The notes under the pieces: generated by a model
Databases searched by the model: none
Seen by the model: the letters and a program-made list of their open reading frames with translations, nothing else
What the model was told of the DNA's origin: nothing
Assembly (NCBI GenBank): GCA_902363665.1
Contig: CABJAW010000013.1
Coordinates: 55,385-119,384 of the forward strand
Source: Lachnospiraceae bacterium
GTDB lineage: Bacteria; Bacillota; Clostridia; Lachnospirales; Lachnospiraceae
Length of the DNA: 64,000 nt
Direction: 5' to 3'
Shown: piece by piece, positions 24,869 to 33,585 of the stretch
How the letters are laid out: each line of letters begins with the position of its first letter
Position numbering within the stretch: position 1 is the first letter of the stretch
Program-made: the position numbers and the translations under genes

Positions 24869-25645
24869 ATGCAAACATTTTACGGAATCCTCATTCCATT
24901 TCTCGGAACGACGCTCGGGGCTGCCTGCGTGTTTTTCCTGAAAAAAAATCTGAACGAATCCATCTCCCGGGCACTCACCGGTTTTGCAGCCGGTGTCATG
25001 GTTGCCGCCTCCATCTGGAGCCTTCTGCTCCCTGCAATGGAACAGGTCTCCTGGATGGGAAAGCTTTCCTTTCTTCCTGCTGCGATCGGCTTCTGGATTG
25101 GAGTTCTCTTTCTTTTGCTGCTCGATCACATCATCCCACACCTCCATCTTGGAAGTGATGCCGCCGAGGGTCCGAAAAGCCAGCTGCAGCGCACCACAAT
25201 GATGGTGCTTGCCGTAACGCTCCACAACATTCCGGAAGGTATGGCAGTCGGTGTCGTCTATGCAGGATTTCTCTCAGGAAGCACACAAATCACCTCTACC
25301 GGCGCACTTGCGCTCTCCATTGGCATTGCCATTCAGAACTTTCCGGAGGGCGCAATCATCTCGATGCCCCTGCGCGCAGAGGGCATGAAAAAAGGCCGGG
25401 CTTTTACCGGCGGTGTCCTCTCCGGCATCGTCGAACCGATTGGTGCCGTGCTCACCATTCTCGCCGCGCACTATCTCGTCCCCGCCCTGCCCTACCTGCT
25501 CAGTTTCGCCGCCGGTGCCATGCTCTACGTTGTCGTCGAAGAACTGATCCCTGAAATGTCCGAGGGAAACCATTCTAATATCGGCACGATCTTTTTCGCG
25601 GTCGGGTTCAGTATAATGATGGTGCTCGATACGGCACTGGGGTGA
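24869..25645 (+). CDS. ZIP family divalent metal transporter (ZupT-like)
   Basis: 258 residues, about eight membrane helices. Helix IV motif VTLHNIPEGMAVG (about residues 118-130) and helix V motif IAIQNFPEGAIISMPL hold the His/Asn/Glu metal ligands of ZupT/GufA-type ZIPs; the intervening loop (DAAEGPKSQLQ) is short. Imports Zn2+ and possibly Fe2+/Mn2+. ATG at 24869 follows AAGGAGTTTACC. Single gene with a consensus promoter and an operator-like site. Confidence 0.93.
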   Translation: MQTFYGILIPFLGTTLGAACVFFLKKNLNESISRALTGFAAGVMVAASIWSLLLPAMEQVSWMGKLSFLPAAIGFWIGVLFLLLLDHIIPHLHLGSDAAEGPKSQLQRTTMMVLAVTLHNIPEGMAVGVVYAGFLSGSTQITSTGALALSIGIAIQNFPEGAIISMPLRAEGMKKGRAFTGGVLSGIVEPIGAVLTILAAHYLVPALPYLLSFAAGAMLYVVVEELIPEMSEGNHSNIGTIFFAVGFSIMMVLDTALG

Positions 25646-25650
25646 AGGCC

Positions 25651-25667
25651 TTAGTCAAAGCGGATGT
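25651..25667 (+). repeat. Family C motif (copy 2)
   Basis: TTAGTCAAAGCGGATGT, 5 bp after the ZIP stop codon; reverse complement of the motif at 18215-18234 and 57054-57074. Confidence 0.35.
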
Positions 25668-25720
25668 TCACAAGCTGCCACGTGAGTTTCTAAAAAAAAT
25701 TAAAAATCGGAAAAAAAGAC

Positions 25721-25749
25721 TTGCTTTTTCATTAAAAATCAGATATAAT
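25721..25749 (+). promoter_or_regulatory. Promoter of tRNA-Thr
   Basis: TTGCTT (25721-25726), 17-bp spacer, TATAAT (25744-25749), 27 bp upstream of the mature 5' end. Confidence 0.75.
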
Positions 25750-25776
25750 GTCTGAGTCGGCTGAACAAGCCGATCT

Positions 25777-25849
<73 letters not shown>

Positions 25850-25854
25850 GGTTT

Positions 25855-25882
25855 GAAAAAGTCCGTGTTTACGGGCTTTTTT
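25855..25882 (+). terminator. Terminator of tRNA-Thr
   Basis: AAAAAGTCCGT, loop GTTT, ACGGGCTTTTTT; starts 6 bp after the tRNA. Confidence 0.8.
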
Positions 25883-25912
25883 GTTGTTCTGAGAATCTGT
25901 TTTTTTGATAAA

Positions 25913-26014
25913 AGCAGGCTAAACTACTTCACAAAGCTGTTCAAGTACTGGACTGCTGGTATTCGTGAATGCTGGATCGTGGATCCAATCAGGAACTTGA
26001 AGAGAAGAGAATAA
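25913..26014 (+). pseudogene. Uma2-family (DUF820) endonuclease remnant
   Basis: In frame from 25913: SRLNYFTKLFKYWTAGIREC then WIVDPIRNLKRRE and stop. The string KYWTAGIRECWIVDP matches the core of Uma2/DUF820 proteins (K-x2-x-Y-x2-A-G-V-R-E-Y-W-I-V-D-P), a PD-(D/E)XK-like nuclease family that is highly copied in some clostridia. Only about 25 recognisable residues survive of a protein normally ~190 long, and no start signal is present. It lies between a tRNA gene and a terminator. Confidence 0.6.
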
Positions 26015-26069
26015 GACAAAGAAGCAGCCGCCCTGCTCTCTGGTAAAGAATAGGCGGCTACGTCTTATT
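26010..26069. terminator. Bidirectional terminator
   Basis: AATAAGAC ... AGC.GCCGCC (to 26033) pairs with GGCGGCT ... GTCTTATT (26053-26069). Serves the DUF4358 gene on the minus strand and anything reading rightward. Confidence 0.7.
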
Positions 26070-26082
26070 TAATACATTCGTG

Positions 26083-26544
26083 TTAAAAACCGTTCTCCTT
26101 CAAGATCTCGTTTGCCTTATCAGTATCATCACAGACACAGAGAACCGTATATTTTCCGGCACTCTTGATGATCGCATCATCGAGACGTCCTGCTTCTTCT
26201 GCGTTGTAGGAAGCGTACAGGTTTTTCTGGTTCTCCACTCTGGTCTTGAAGTTCTTTTCCACGTCCGCTGTCTCAGATGCATCCTTGCTCTCTACGACTG
26301 CCACCTCACACGAGGTTGCACCGGAGCTTGCATATGCTACTGCGCTGCTTACATTGTTTGCATCATAGAAATAAACGGTCGACAGATCCATCGTGCTTTT
26401 TGACAGATCATCCGAGGTCACTGCCGTCAGGAGCTCCTGCGCAAGCTTATCCGGATCCACCGATACTTCCTTTGTATTTCCTCCACATGCAGTCAGGCTA
26501 AGTGCCATCATTGCAGTACAGATCACTGCTGTTAATTTTTTCAT
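26083..26544 (-). CDS. DUF4358 lipoprotein
   Basis: 153 residues. Signal peptide MKKLTAVICTAMMALSLTAC with lipobox LTAC, so a membrane-anchored lipoprotein. The rest matches DUF4358, a small domain common in Lachnospiraceae next to GDSL hydrolase and MBOAT genes; function unknown. Follows the GDSL-hydrolase gene by 76 bp on the same strand. Confidence 0.85.
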   Translation of the reverse strand: MKKLTAVICTAMMALSLTACGGNTKEVSVDPDKLAQELLTAVTSDDLSKSTMDLSTVYFYDANNVSSAVAYASSGATSCEVAVVESKDASETADVEKNFKTRVENQKNLYASYNAEEAGRLDDAIIKSAGKYTVLCVCDDTDKANEILKENGF

Positions 26545-26620
26545 ATGTTTATCTCCTTTCAGATTTTCTGTCTTTTTTCTTCACCTGGAACAGATCCTGT
26601 TTTAATCACCCGGTATCTTT

Positions 26621-27655
26621 CTACTCTTCCGCAGCCGTCTCCGTCTCGGATTCTTCCGTTTCACTCTCTTCTCCGGAATCTGCGGATGAACCGTCATCTG
26701 CTGTAACATAATGAGACTTCATGTATGCCAGCATCTGCTTACAGTATTTTTCATATACATGGACACCGTCACTGGATGCGCCTTCGGTCAGAGAACCGTA
26801 GCCGTTTGACAGGATCTCATTCAGATCCAGATAATGATATCCCTGACTTTCGCAAATGTCCAGCAGAATCGAATTAATTTTATCCACATTTGCATTTGTG
26901 ACATAACTGCTTCCGCTCGTAATCTTGGATTCTTCTACATAGATAACACTACAAATATAAAAAATTGCATTCGGCTGGATCTCCTGGAAACGCTTTGTGC
27001 AGGAGATAAATCCCTCCTTAAAAGAATCCCAGTCGTACTCACCCAGGTCATTCGTACCAAGCATGATATAAACCTTACCGTAACTGCCCCCTGAAAGAGC
27101 TGATGCAACCGTCACATTTCCTTCTGATGTCGGGATTACCGCTTCACTCTGCATAGTTGCCAGAGACATGCCGACACTGGTAAAAAAGGTGCCCTGTGTG
27201 ATACCCGATGCATTCTGGAATCCCTGCATACGCGAATCTCCGATAAAGACTGCATCCGAAAAATAAGAATCATCGACCGGAGTTGCCGCCTCTTTGACAA
27301 TCGCCGGACTGTTCGGATCGGATACTGTCTGGTAAGATGATTCTGATTCCTGCTGTTTTGTCACCGTTCCCTTTCCCGACGGAAGCCCTGCCAGAACAGA
27401 AAAATCGCCATTTCCGTCTGTTGCCGACGCCAATGCCAGATCTTTATCCTGTTGTATTTCTGTCTCTGTGCCGTCTGCTGTGGTTCCTTTATCTTTCGAA
27501 CCGGCGGACTGCGTTCCGCTGGTGGACGCGCGGTGTGTGACCATCGTAATTACAAGCTTTCCTTCAAATACGACGAGCACGACCGCCACCAAGACCATCA
27601 GCTGCAGTACAAGAGAATCATTCCGTCTCTTCCGCTTGCCTTTTGATTTTGCCAT
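26621..27655 (-). CDS. SGNH/GDSL-type hydrolase, membrane anchored
   Basis: 344 residues. Short basic N-terminus (KSKGKRKRRND), one helix (SLVLQLMVLVAVVLVVF), then a low-complexity linker and the SGNH fold: block I FIGDSRMQGF, block III IMLGTNDLGEYDW and block V SSDGVHVYEKY (Asp/His). Probably an O-acetyl esterase or transferase acting on an extracytoplasmic glycan. C-terminus is Glu/Ser-rich. Belongs with MBOAT-DHHW and DUF4358 in other Lachnospiraceae; here it is separated by the ZIP/tRNA segment. Confidence 0.85.
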   Translation of the reverse strand: MAKSKGKRKRRNDSLVLQLMVLVAVVLVVFEGKLVITMVTHRASTSGTQSAGSKDKGTTADGTETEIQQDKDLALASATDGNGDFSVLAGLPSGKGTVTKQQESESSYQTVSDPNSPAIVKEAATPVDDSYFSDAVFIGDSRMQGFQNASGITQGTFFTSVGMSLATMQSEAVIPTSEGNVTVASALSGGSYGKVYIMLGTNDLGEYDWDSFKEGFISCTKRFQEIQPNAIFYICSVIYVEESKITSGSSYVTNANVDKINSILLDICESQGYHYLDLNEILSNGYGSLTEGASSDGVHVYEKYCKQMLAYMKSHYVTADDGSSADSGEESETEESETETAAEE

Positions 27656-27856
27656 GGCATATCTCCTGTATCTTATTTTCTTATAGATATTTGCTCTTCA
27701 TCACAAAAAGAGAATGTACGAAAGGTACATTCCAGCCTTTTGTCTGTAAAAATAGATTTTCGCAATATCTAATTATATATCAAGTCCTGCCTTTTGGGAA
27801 TACCCAAATCCAGTCAATTCTATACCTTTTTGACGCAAAATTGCACCATTCTGCAC

Positions 27857-27890
27857 AAAAAAACTTCCGAAATCGAAATCGGAAGTTTTT
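27857..27890 (-). terminator. Terminator downstream of the sirtuin-like gene
   Basis: AAAACTTCCGA and TCGGAAGTTTTT, 10-bp stem with T runs on both strands. Ends the csoR-sirtuin transcript. The rest of 27656-28004 holds a small hairpin GAATGTAC/GTACATTC (about 27713-27733) but no gene I can support. Confidence 0.8.
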
Positions 27891-28004
27891 CCTGGCATTT
27901 TGTGCATATCACTAACGTCCAGCTTTCCGGCACCCGTAACGCAATTTTGCTCCGTGCCCCTGCATGGGATTGCTCGGATTCTGTAAAACAGGCCGTCACT
28001 CTGC

Positions 28005-28844
28005 CTATGATTCCATACAGTCAGCTTTCCTCCCCGGCCGCATTGCTTTTTCCACAGCTTCTCCCTTTTCCATATTCTCCGCTTTCGCAGCTTCCGTCTT
28101 CTTCAGCCGCTCCAGTTCCTTTGCCGTCTCCGGCAGAATCTCCGAGCATTTTCCACTCAGGAAAATATCTGCATCCTTATCTGCAAAATGATGCCCGTCA
28201 TGAATCAGAATAATATTTGTCCCATGGAAATATTTCAGGAACTGCTGTACCGTCTCTGTCCACAGATTGGTACCGGCAAGAAGCAAAGTATCTGCTTTTG
28301 CCACCTCATCTGCCGCTTCCGTCATCAACCCGATGTCCACCATCTCTCCAAGCAGCGTCACACCCGGGTGAACCGGCACACGGCATTTCTCACAAAGCGG
28401 AACTTTTCCGCTGTCCCTTAAATATTCCATTGAATAAAGCTTCCCGCATCTGGGGCAGGCATTGCGCTCAAAGATGTTTCCATGCAGGTTGTAGACGTGA
28501 TGGCAGCCGGCACGTCTTGGAAAGTCAAACAACTGCCTTGTGATCGTACACTGAAGCACACCAAGCTCCTCCATTTTTGCAAGTGCCTGGTAAGCAGGTC
28601 CAGGCTCTTTGTCCTGGGCCAGCACCTCTTCCCGGTAAAACTCATAAAACTGCTCCGTACGTGTGTTAAAAAAACGGGCGCTGAAAACCTCCTCCGGAGA
28701 ATACCCATACTTTGTTTCAATCTCATAGGCAGTCTCCAGATTCCGCATGGAATCAATTCCATCTTCCACGATCATTTCCCGCCCGGAAATGCATACAGTA
28801 TATTTGCTTTTGTACAAAACTCCAGCCAATTCTTTTCCATTCAT
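28005..28844 (-). CDS. Divergent Sir2-family protein
   Basis: 279 residues. Sirtuin features that remain: YNLHGNIFERNACPRCGKLY (catalytic-type His followed by the first zinc Cys pair), LCEKCRVPVHPGVTLLGE (second Cys pair) and LLLAGTNLWTETV (GTSxxV-like). Features that are lost: the Rossmann GAGxS-x-SGIPDFR motif is replaced by CISGREMIVEDGIDSMRN and the TQNIDGLH motif by ITRQLFDFPRRAG. The Asn/Asp that bind NAD are therefore missing, so deacetylase activity is doubtful. C-terminal ~45 residues are charged and low complexity. ATG at 28844 follows ACGGAGGTGTCAGTT. Confidence 0.8.
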   Translation of the reverse strand: MNGKELAGVLYKSKYTVCISGREMIVEDGIDSMRNLETAYEIETKYGYSPEEVFSARFFNTRTEQFYEFYREEVLAQDKEPGPAYQALAKMEELGVLQCTITRQLFDFPRRAGCHHVYNLHGNIFERNACPRCGKLYSMEYLRDSGKVPLCEKCRVPVHPGVTLLGEMVDIGLMTEAADEVAKADTLLLAGTNLWTETVQQFLKYFHGTNIILIHDGHHFADKDADIFLSGKCSEILPETAKELERLKKTEAAKAENMEKGEAVEKAMRPGRKADCMES

Positions 28845-28920
28845 AACTGACACCTCCGTACCGCTTTTCCCGATCATCCGTCCGCAGTCCTGATGTTACG
28901 CCCTTGCTGTCGCTCCGCCG

Positions 28921-29316
28921 TCACTTAATGAACCGGTCAATTGCTTTATTTAATTCTTCGATTGTCTCCATATCCCCTGATTCGATCGCATCCACCAGAC
29001 AGTGCTGAATGTGATCCTGAAGGATCACTTTTCCGGTATTGTTGATTGCAGACTTGACCGCTGAAAGCTGAATCAGCACTTCACTGCAGTCCCGTCCATC
29101 TTCCACCATCCTTCGAATCGATTCCAGATGCCCAATTGCTCTGGAAAGGCGGTTTAAAACCGCCTTCGTATTTTCATGTGTATGCGTGTGGCCATGATCA
29201 TGCTCATGTACTTCCGTTCCAGAGCTGTGCTCATGATGGGCTTCATGGGTATGTGTCACTGCTGTGCCATCTTCCAGTATGTGTGTATGTACTGTATTGT
29301 TTTTTTTCTTTTTCAT
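28921..29316 (-). CDS. CsoR/RcnR-family metal-sensing repressor with His-rich N-terminus
   Basis: 131 residues. Residues ~50-131 are a DUF156 four-helix repressor: LNRLSRAIGHLESIRRMVED, RDCSEVLIQLSAVKSAIN, DHIQHCLVDAI. The Cys in RDC and the His-x3-Cys in HIQHC match the Cu(I) ligand set of CsoR. Residues ~10-48 are an unusual His tract (THTHEAHHEHSS, EHDHGHTHTHENT). Acts as an apo-repressor released by metal in known relatives. It lies upstream of the sirtuin-like gene; no copper pump is adjacent. Confidence 0.88.
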   Translation of the reverse strand: MKKKKNNTVHTHILEDGTAVTHTHEAHHEHSSGTEVHEHDHGHTHTHENTKAVLNRLSRAIGHLESIRRMVEDGRDCSEVLIQLSAVKSAINNTGKVILQDHIQHCLVDAIESGDMETIEELNKAIDRFIK

Positions 29317-29512
29317 TTTCCGTCTCTCTGTGCATTTTTATTTTTGCAGGCAATATAATATCCAAAGCTGTTTTGCCACATAGATATCTGTTTGCTGCTG
29401 TATGATCTTTTCTGCCTGCCGGAAAATCCTTTCTCTACATGATCCCCTGCTTTGCTCGCAGAATCACTGTGCTTCGCTTTTCCCCCACACACTGCTCTGG
29501 CATTTCTGTTTT

Positions 29513-32200
29513 CTACTCCAGCCCGGCTGCTTTCTTTTCCTTCGTTCCCGATTTTACCGCTACCTTCGTCTCCTTCGGTTCGCGTTTTACCGCTACCTTC
29601 GTCTCCTTCGGTTCGCGTTTTACCGCTACCTTTGTCTCCTTCGGCTCGCGTTTTACCGCTACCTTCGTCTCCTTCGGTTCGCGTTTTACCGCTACCTTTG
29701 TCTCCTTCGGTTCACGCTTTACCGCTACCTTCGTCTCCTTCGGCTCGCGTTTTACCGCTACCTTCGTCTCCTTTGGCTCGCGCTTTACCGTAACCTTGGT
29801 TTCCTTCGGTTCCGGTTTTATTGCCACCTTCGTCTCCTCTTTTATAACGGTAACTGCCGCTTCATCTTTCGCTGCTCCCTTTGGAGCTGCCTTAGCTGCC
29901 TTTTTTACCGGTGTTTTTTTCTGCTCTGTTTTCTTCTGACTCTTTTTCTCTGCAGATGCTGTCTCTTTCGTCTTTTTTCCAGCCGCTGCTTTTTCTTCTG
30001 TCCGTGTACACTTGAAAACAGAAATTCCCATTGGCGGAACTAAAATCCGGATTGAATCCTCGCGGTCATCGCACGGGCTCTTCTTTGAACTCTTAGAGCG
30101 CGGATTTGTATTGCCGTCTCCGCCAAATTCCGTGCTGTCGCTGTTAAAGATCTCTTTAAATTTTCCACTGTACGGAACGCCAATCTTATGATTTTCATAA
30201 ACAAGCGGAGAAAAGTTGCATACGACAAGCAGATCGTCCTGCTCCTTCGTTCCTCTTCTCATAAAGACAAGCATATTCTCATCCGCAGAAATATTATTGA
30301 TCCACTCAAAACCGACCGGATCAAAATCCTTCGCATACAGTGCCGGCTGCTCCCGGTACAGTTTCAGCAGCGCTTTCACATAATTGTTCAGCTGCTGATG
30401 TTCTTCATACTGCAGAAGATCCCACTCCAGGCTCTTTGCCTCGCTCCACTCTGCAAACTGTGCAAAATCCTGACCCATGAACAAAAGCTTCTTGCCCGGA
30501 TGCGAGAGCATAAATCCATACGCTGCGCGCAGGTTTGCGAATTTCATCTTTCGTTTGCCCGGCATCTTTCCGATCATGGATCCCTTTCCGTGTACCACTT
30601 CATCGTGAGACAGTGTCAGAATAAATTTCTCACTGTACGCGTAAATCATACTGAACGTCAGCTCTCCGTGATGATAAGAGCGGAAGATCGGATCCAGCTG
30701 CATATAGCCAAGAAAATCATTCATCCAGCCCATGTTCCACTTATAGTCAAAACCAAGTCCGTCTTCCTCTACCGGCGATGTGACCTTCGGCCATGCGGTC
30801 GACTCCTCTGCGATCAGCAGAGCGCCGTCTTTATCCTTTTTGAAAATCGAATTCAGATGTTTAAAAAACTCTACTGCCTCCAGATTCTCGTTGCCGCCGT
30901 AAATATTTGCAACCCACTCGCCGTCATTCTTTCCGTAGTCCAGATACAGCATCGAAGCCACTGCATCCATCCGGATTCCATCTGCATGGTATACGTTTTT
31001 CCAGAACAATGCATTTGCGATCAGAAAATTTGATACCTCCGGACGACCATAATTGTAAATCAGCGTGCCCCAGTGCGGATGGGAACCCTTACGCGGATCA
31101 AGATGCTCATACAGACACGTGCCATCAAATGCACTCAATCCAAAAGTATCGCGCGGGAAATGCGCCGGTACCCAGTCAAGGATCACGCCGATCCCCTGCT
31201 CATGCATATAGTTCATGAAATACATAAAATCCTGCGGCGTACCGTAGCGCGCGGTCGGTGCATAATACCCGGTCACCTGATAGCCCCAGGATGCATCAAA
31301 CGGGTGCTCCATCATCGGCATCAGCTCCACATGCGTATAGCCCATTTCTTTTACATAGTCTGCCAGCATTGGAGCAAGCTCGCGGTAATTGTAAAACTCC
31401 CGTCCGTCGTCCGGTTTTCTCCAGGAACCAAGATGTACTTCATAAACAGCCATCGGCTCCTCATCCTCGTTTTTCCTTTTCCGCTGCTCCATCCATTTTT
31501 CATCCGACCACTCAAACTTTGACAGATCAGTTACAACGGACGCTGTGTTCGGCCGAAGCTCCGCTGCATTTGCATACGGATCTGCTTTTAAATAGGTCAG
31601 GCCGCCTTTTGCCTTAATCTCATATTTATACAGTGCGCCATCCGGGAGGTTTGGCACAAACAGTTCAAAAATACCGGAATCCCACAGCCTGCGCATCGGC
31701 AGCTTTCTGCCATCCCAGAGATTGAAATCACCGACAACACTGACGCGCAGTGCATTCGGCGCCCATACTGCAAATTCCACGCCTGGCACGCCGTTTACCG
31801 TCATCGGATGTGCACCCAGCTTTTTATAAATATCGTAGCAGATTCCTGCATTAAATTTTTTTGTCTCTTTTTCTGTGATCTGCGGCGCAAAAATATACGG
31901 ATCGAGCAGTTCCTCCTCACTTCCGTCCTCATACGTCACATGATACACATAATTTGGTATCCTCTTTCCGGGAATCAATACTGCAAAATACCCTGCTTCA
32001 TCCTCAAGGTCCATCGGGTATCCCTTTTTTCCGCCGTTAACCTTGACTGCCACTTCTCTGGCTCCGGGGAAAAATCCCTGAATCGTGATGCCATCTTCCG
32101 TCACATGTGCTCCGAGCAGATTCTGCGGATGATCCTCTTCTGAATAAACAATCGCCTCAACGCCTGCCCAGTCCATTAACTCGTATAACTTCTCATCCAT
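29513..32200 (-). CDS. glgB: 1,4-alpha-glucan branching enzyme with Lys-rich repeat tail
   Basis: Introduces alpha-1,6 branches in glycogen. 895 residues, much longer than the usual 620-750. An N-terminal E-set region leads into CBM48 (residues ~120-230) and the GH13 barrel: nucleophile region DGIRMDAVASMLYLDYG, acid/base in LLIAEESTAWPKVTSP and LSHDEVVHGKGSM. The C-terminal beta domain ends near IRILVPPMGISVFKC. After it comes a ~165-residue Lys/Ala/Glu-rich tail, ending in tandem 11-residue units REPKETKVAVK. ATG at 32200 with SD GGAGGG; candidate promoter at 32250-32278. Confidence 0.96.
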   Translation of the reverse strand: MDEKLYELMDWAGVEAIVYSEEDHPQNLLGAHVTEDGITIQGFFPGAREVAVKVNGGKKGYPMDLEDEAGYFAVLIPGKRIPNYVYHVTYEDGSEEELLDPYIFAPQITEKETKKFNAGICYDIYKKLGAHPMTVNGVPGVEFAVWAPNALRVSVVGDFNLWDGRKLPMRRLWDSGIFELFVPNLPDGALYKYEIKAKGGLTYLKADPYANAAELRPNTASVVTDLSKFEWSDEKWMEQRKRKNEDEEPMAVYEVHLGSWRKPDDGREFYNYRELAPMLADYVKEMGYTHVELMPMMEHPFDASWGYQVTGYYAPTARYGTPQDFMYFMNYMHEQGIGVILDWVPAHFPRDTFGLSAFDGTCLYEHLDPRKGSHPHWGTLIYNYGRPEVSNFLIANALFWKNVYHADGIRMDAVASMLYLDYGKNDGEWVANIYGGNENLEAVEFFKHLNSIFKKDKDGALLIAEESTAWPKVTSPVEEDGLGFDYKWNMGWMNDFLGYMQLDPIFRSYHHGELTFSMIYAYSEKFILTLSHDEVVHGKGSMIGKMPGKRKMKFANLRAAYGFMLSHPGKKLLFMGQDFAQFAEWSEAKSLEWDLLQYEEHQQLNNYVKALLKLYREQPALYAKDFDPVGFEWINNISADENMLVFMRRGTKEQDDLLVVCNFSPLVYENHKIGVPYSGKFKEIFNSDSTEFGGDGNTNPRSKSSKKSPCDDREDSIRILVPPMGISVFKCTRTEEKAAAGKKTKETASAEKKSQKKTEQKKTPVKKAAKAAPKGAAKDEAAVTVIKEETKVAIKPEPKETKVTVKREPKETKVAVKREPKETKVAVKREPKETKVAVKREPKETKVAVKREPKETKVAVKREPKETKVAVKREPKETKVAVKSGTKEKKAAGLE
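29552..29848 (-). repeat. 33-bp tandem repeat inside glgB 3' end
   Basis: Seven near-identical 33-bp units (29552-29782), then two diverged units. Each encodes REPKETKVAVK on the minus strand. Differences between units are almost all synonymous (C/T at third positions), so the unit is expanding or being homogenised under protein-level constraint. Confidence 0.95.
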
Positions 32201-32249
32201 ATGGTACCCTCCAAGACTCGTGAATATAGTCAAAAATCTAACACTGTAT

Positions 32250-32278
32250 AGTTTACCATTTTATCCGAACAAACTCAA
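32250..32278 (-). promoter_or_regulatory. Candidate promoter of glgB
   Basis: Minus strand TTGAGT (32273-32278), 17-bp spacer, TAAACT (32250-32255). Upstream of it is a perfect 13-bp palindrome TGACCAGTGGTCA (32317-32329) that could be an operator. Confidence 0.45.
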
Positions 32279-32374
32279 GAATAATTGGAAAATCTTCCAA
32301 ATTTTTCTTTCTTTTGACCAGTGGTCACTATCGTGAATGTACAAAAAAGCAGGCCTGGTTCAGTCAAAAATTAC

Positions 32375-32415
32375 AAAAAAGAGAGCCGCCGCATTTTGCT
32401 GCAGCTGCCCTCTTT
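32375..32415 (-). terminator. Terminator of the serCA unit
   Basis: Minus strand AAAGAGGGCAGCTGC, loop, GCGGCGGCTCTCTTTTTT, 13 bp after serA. Imperfect stem with several mismatches but a strong T run. Confidence 0.6.
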
Positions 32416-32427
32416 GCCATTTTGGTT

Positions 32428-33585
32428 TTATTTTACCACTCTTACCTTCAATACGCCCTCAATCGCCTCCACCTGTGCAAGCTCCTTCGGAGATACCGCA
32501 GAATCAAGATCCAGCAGCGTATATGCAAAGTCACCCTTGCTTGCGTTGCTCATGTTATGGATATTCGTATCAGCAAGCACATCCGTAAACCGGCTGATCA
32601 TACCTTTTACATTCTTATGGCAAATCGCAAGGCGGGATGCCGACTCACAGATACCAAGATCACAGTTTGGATAGTTGACAGAATTTTTGATATTTCCGTT
32701 TTCCAGAAAATTACGAAGCTCCTTCACTGCCATCACTGCACAGTTTTCCTCTGACTCCGCTGTAGAAGCTCCAAGGTGCGGAGTCACGATCACGCCCGTT
32801 TTTCCGACAGTTGTCGGATTTGGAAAATCCGAAACGTAGCGGTGTACTTTTCCGGCATCGATTGCCGCAAGAACAGCTTCCTCATCTACCAGAAGATCTC
32901 TTGCAAAGTTCAGGATCACAACACCATCCTTCATCTTCGCGATGGCATCGCTGTTGATCATTTTTTTCGTGGAATCCAGAAGCGGAACATGGATCGTAAT
33001 ATAATCACACTGGCGGTAAATATCCTCCACATCATTGATGTGATGGATGTTTCTGGAAAGATTCCAGGCCGCATCAACGGAAATATACGGATCGTAACCA
33101 TAAACATCCATGCCAAGATGCGTCGCGGCGTTTGCTACTTTTACACCGATCGCACCAAGTCCGATGATACCAAGCTTCTTTCCGAGAAGCTCTGTGCCGG
33201 CAAATTTCTTTTTTTCTTTCTCCGCGGCAGCTGTCACATCCGGATTTTCTGCCTGGCTCTTCGTCCAGTTTGCTCCTCCGATGATGTCTCTTGCTGCCAG
33301 CAGCATTCCTGCAAACACAAGTTCTTTTACGCCGTTAGCATTTGCACCCGGCGTGTTGAACACAACAATACCCTGGTCTGCATATTTACCCAGCGGAATA
33401 TTATTGACACCTGCTCCCGCACGTGCGATCGCACACACGCTGTTTGGAAGTTCCATCTCATGCATTTTAGCGCTGCGCACCAGAATCGCATCCGCATCGT
33501 TTAGTTCTTCTGTTTTTTCATAATTTTCCGAAAATCCGTCCAGACCAGTCTGAGCGATCGGATTGAGGCATGTATACCGAAACAT
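32428..33585 (-). CDS. serA: D-3-phosphoglycerate dehydrogenase
   Basis: First step of serine synthesis. 385 residues, short type: substrate domain (ARAGAGVNNIPLGKYADQGI), NAD-binding LGIIGLGAIGVKVANAATHL, active-site region VIVTPHLGASTAESEENC, and a C-terminal ACT domain (ISRFTDVLADTNIHNM). Catalytic His in TPHLGAST. Start shares an A with the serC stop (TAATG). Confidence 0.96.
   Translation of the reverse strand: MFRYTCLNPIAQTGLDGFSENYEKTEELNDADAILVRSAKMHEMELPNSVCAIARAGAGVNNIPLGKYADQGIVVFNTPGANANGVKELVFAGMLLAARDIIGGANWTKSQAENPDVTAAAEKEKKKFAGTELLGKKLGIIGLGAIGVKVANAATHLGMDVYGYDPYISVDAAWNLSRNIHHINDVEDIYRQCDYITIHVPLLDSTKKMINSDAIAKMKDGVVILNFARDLLVDEEAVLAAIDAGKVHRYVSDFPNPTTVGKTGVIVTPHLGASTAESEENCAVMAVKELRNFLENGNIKNSVNYPNCDLGICESASRLAICHKNVKGMISRFTDVLADTNIHNMSNASKGDFAYTLLDLDSAVSPKELAQVEAIEGVLKVRVVK

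Noticed and set aside
29402..30043. Plus-strand repeat protein (units like FTATFVSFGSR) and the idea of a CRISPR array
   Set aside because: Both are the antisense of the glgB tail. The 33-bp units are directly adjacent with no spacers, and the minus frame continues a conserved enzyme.
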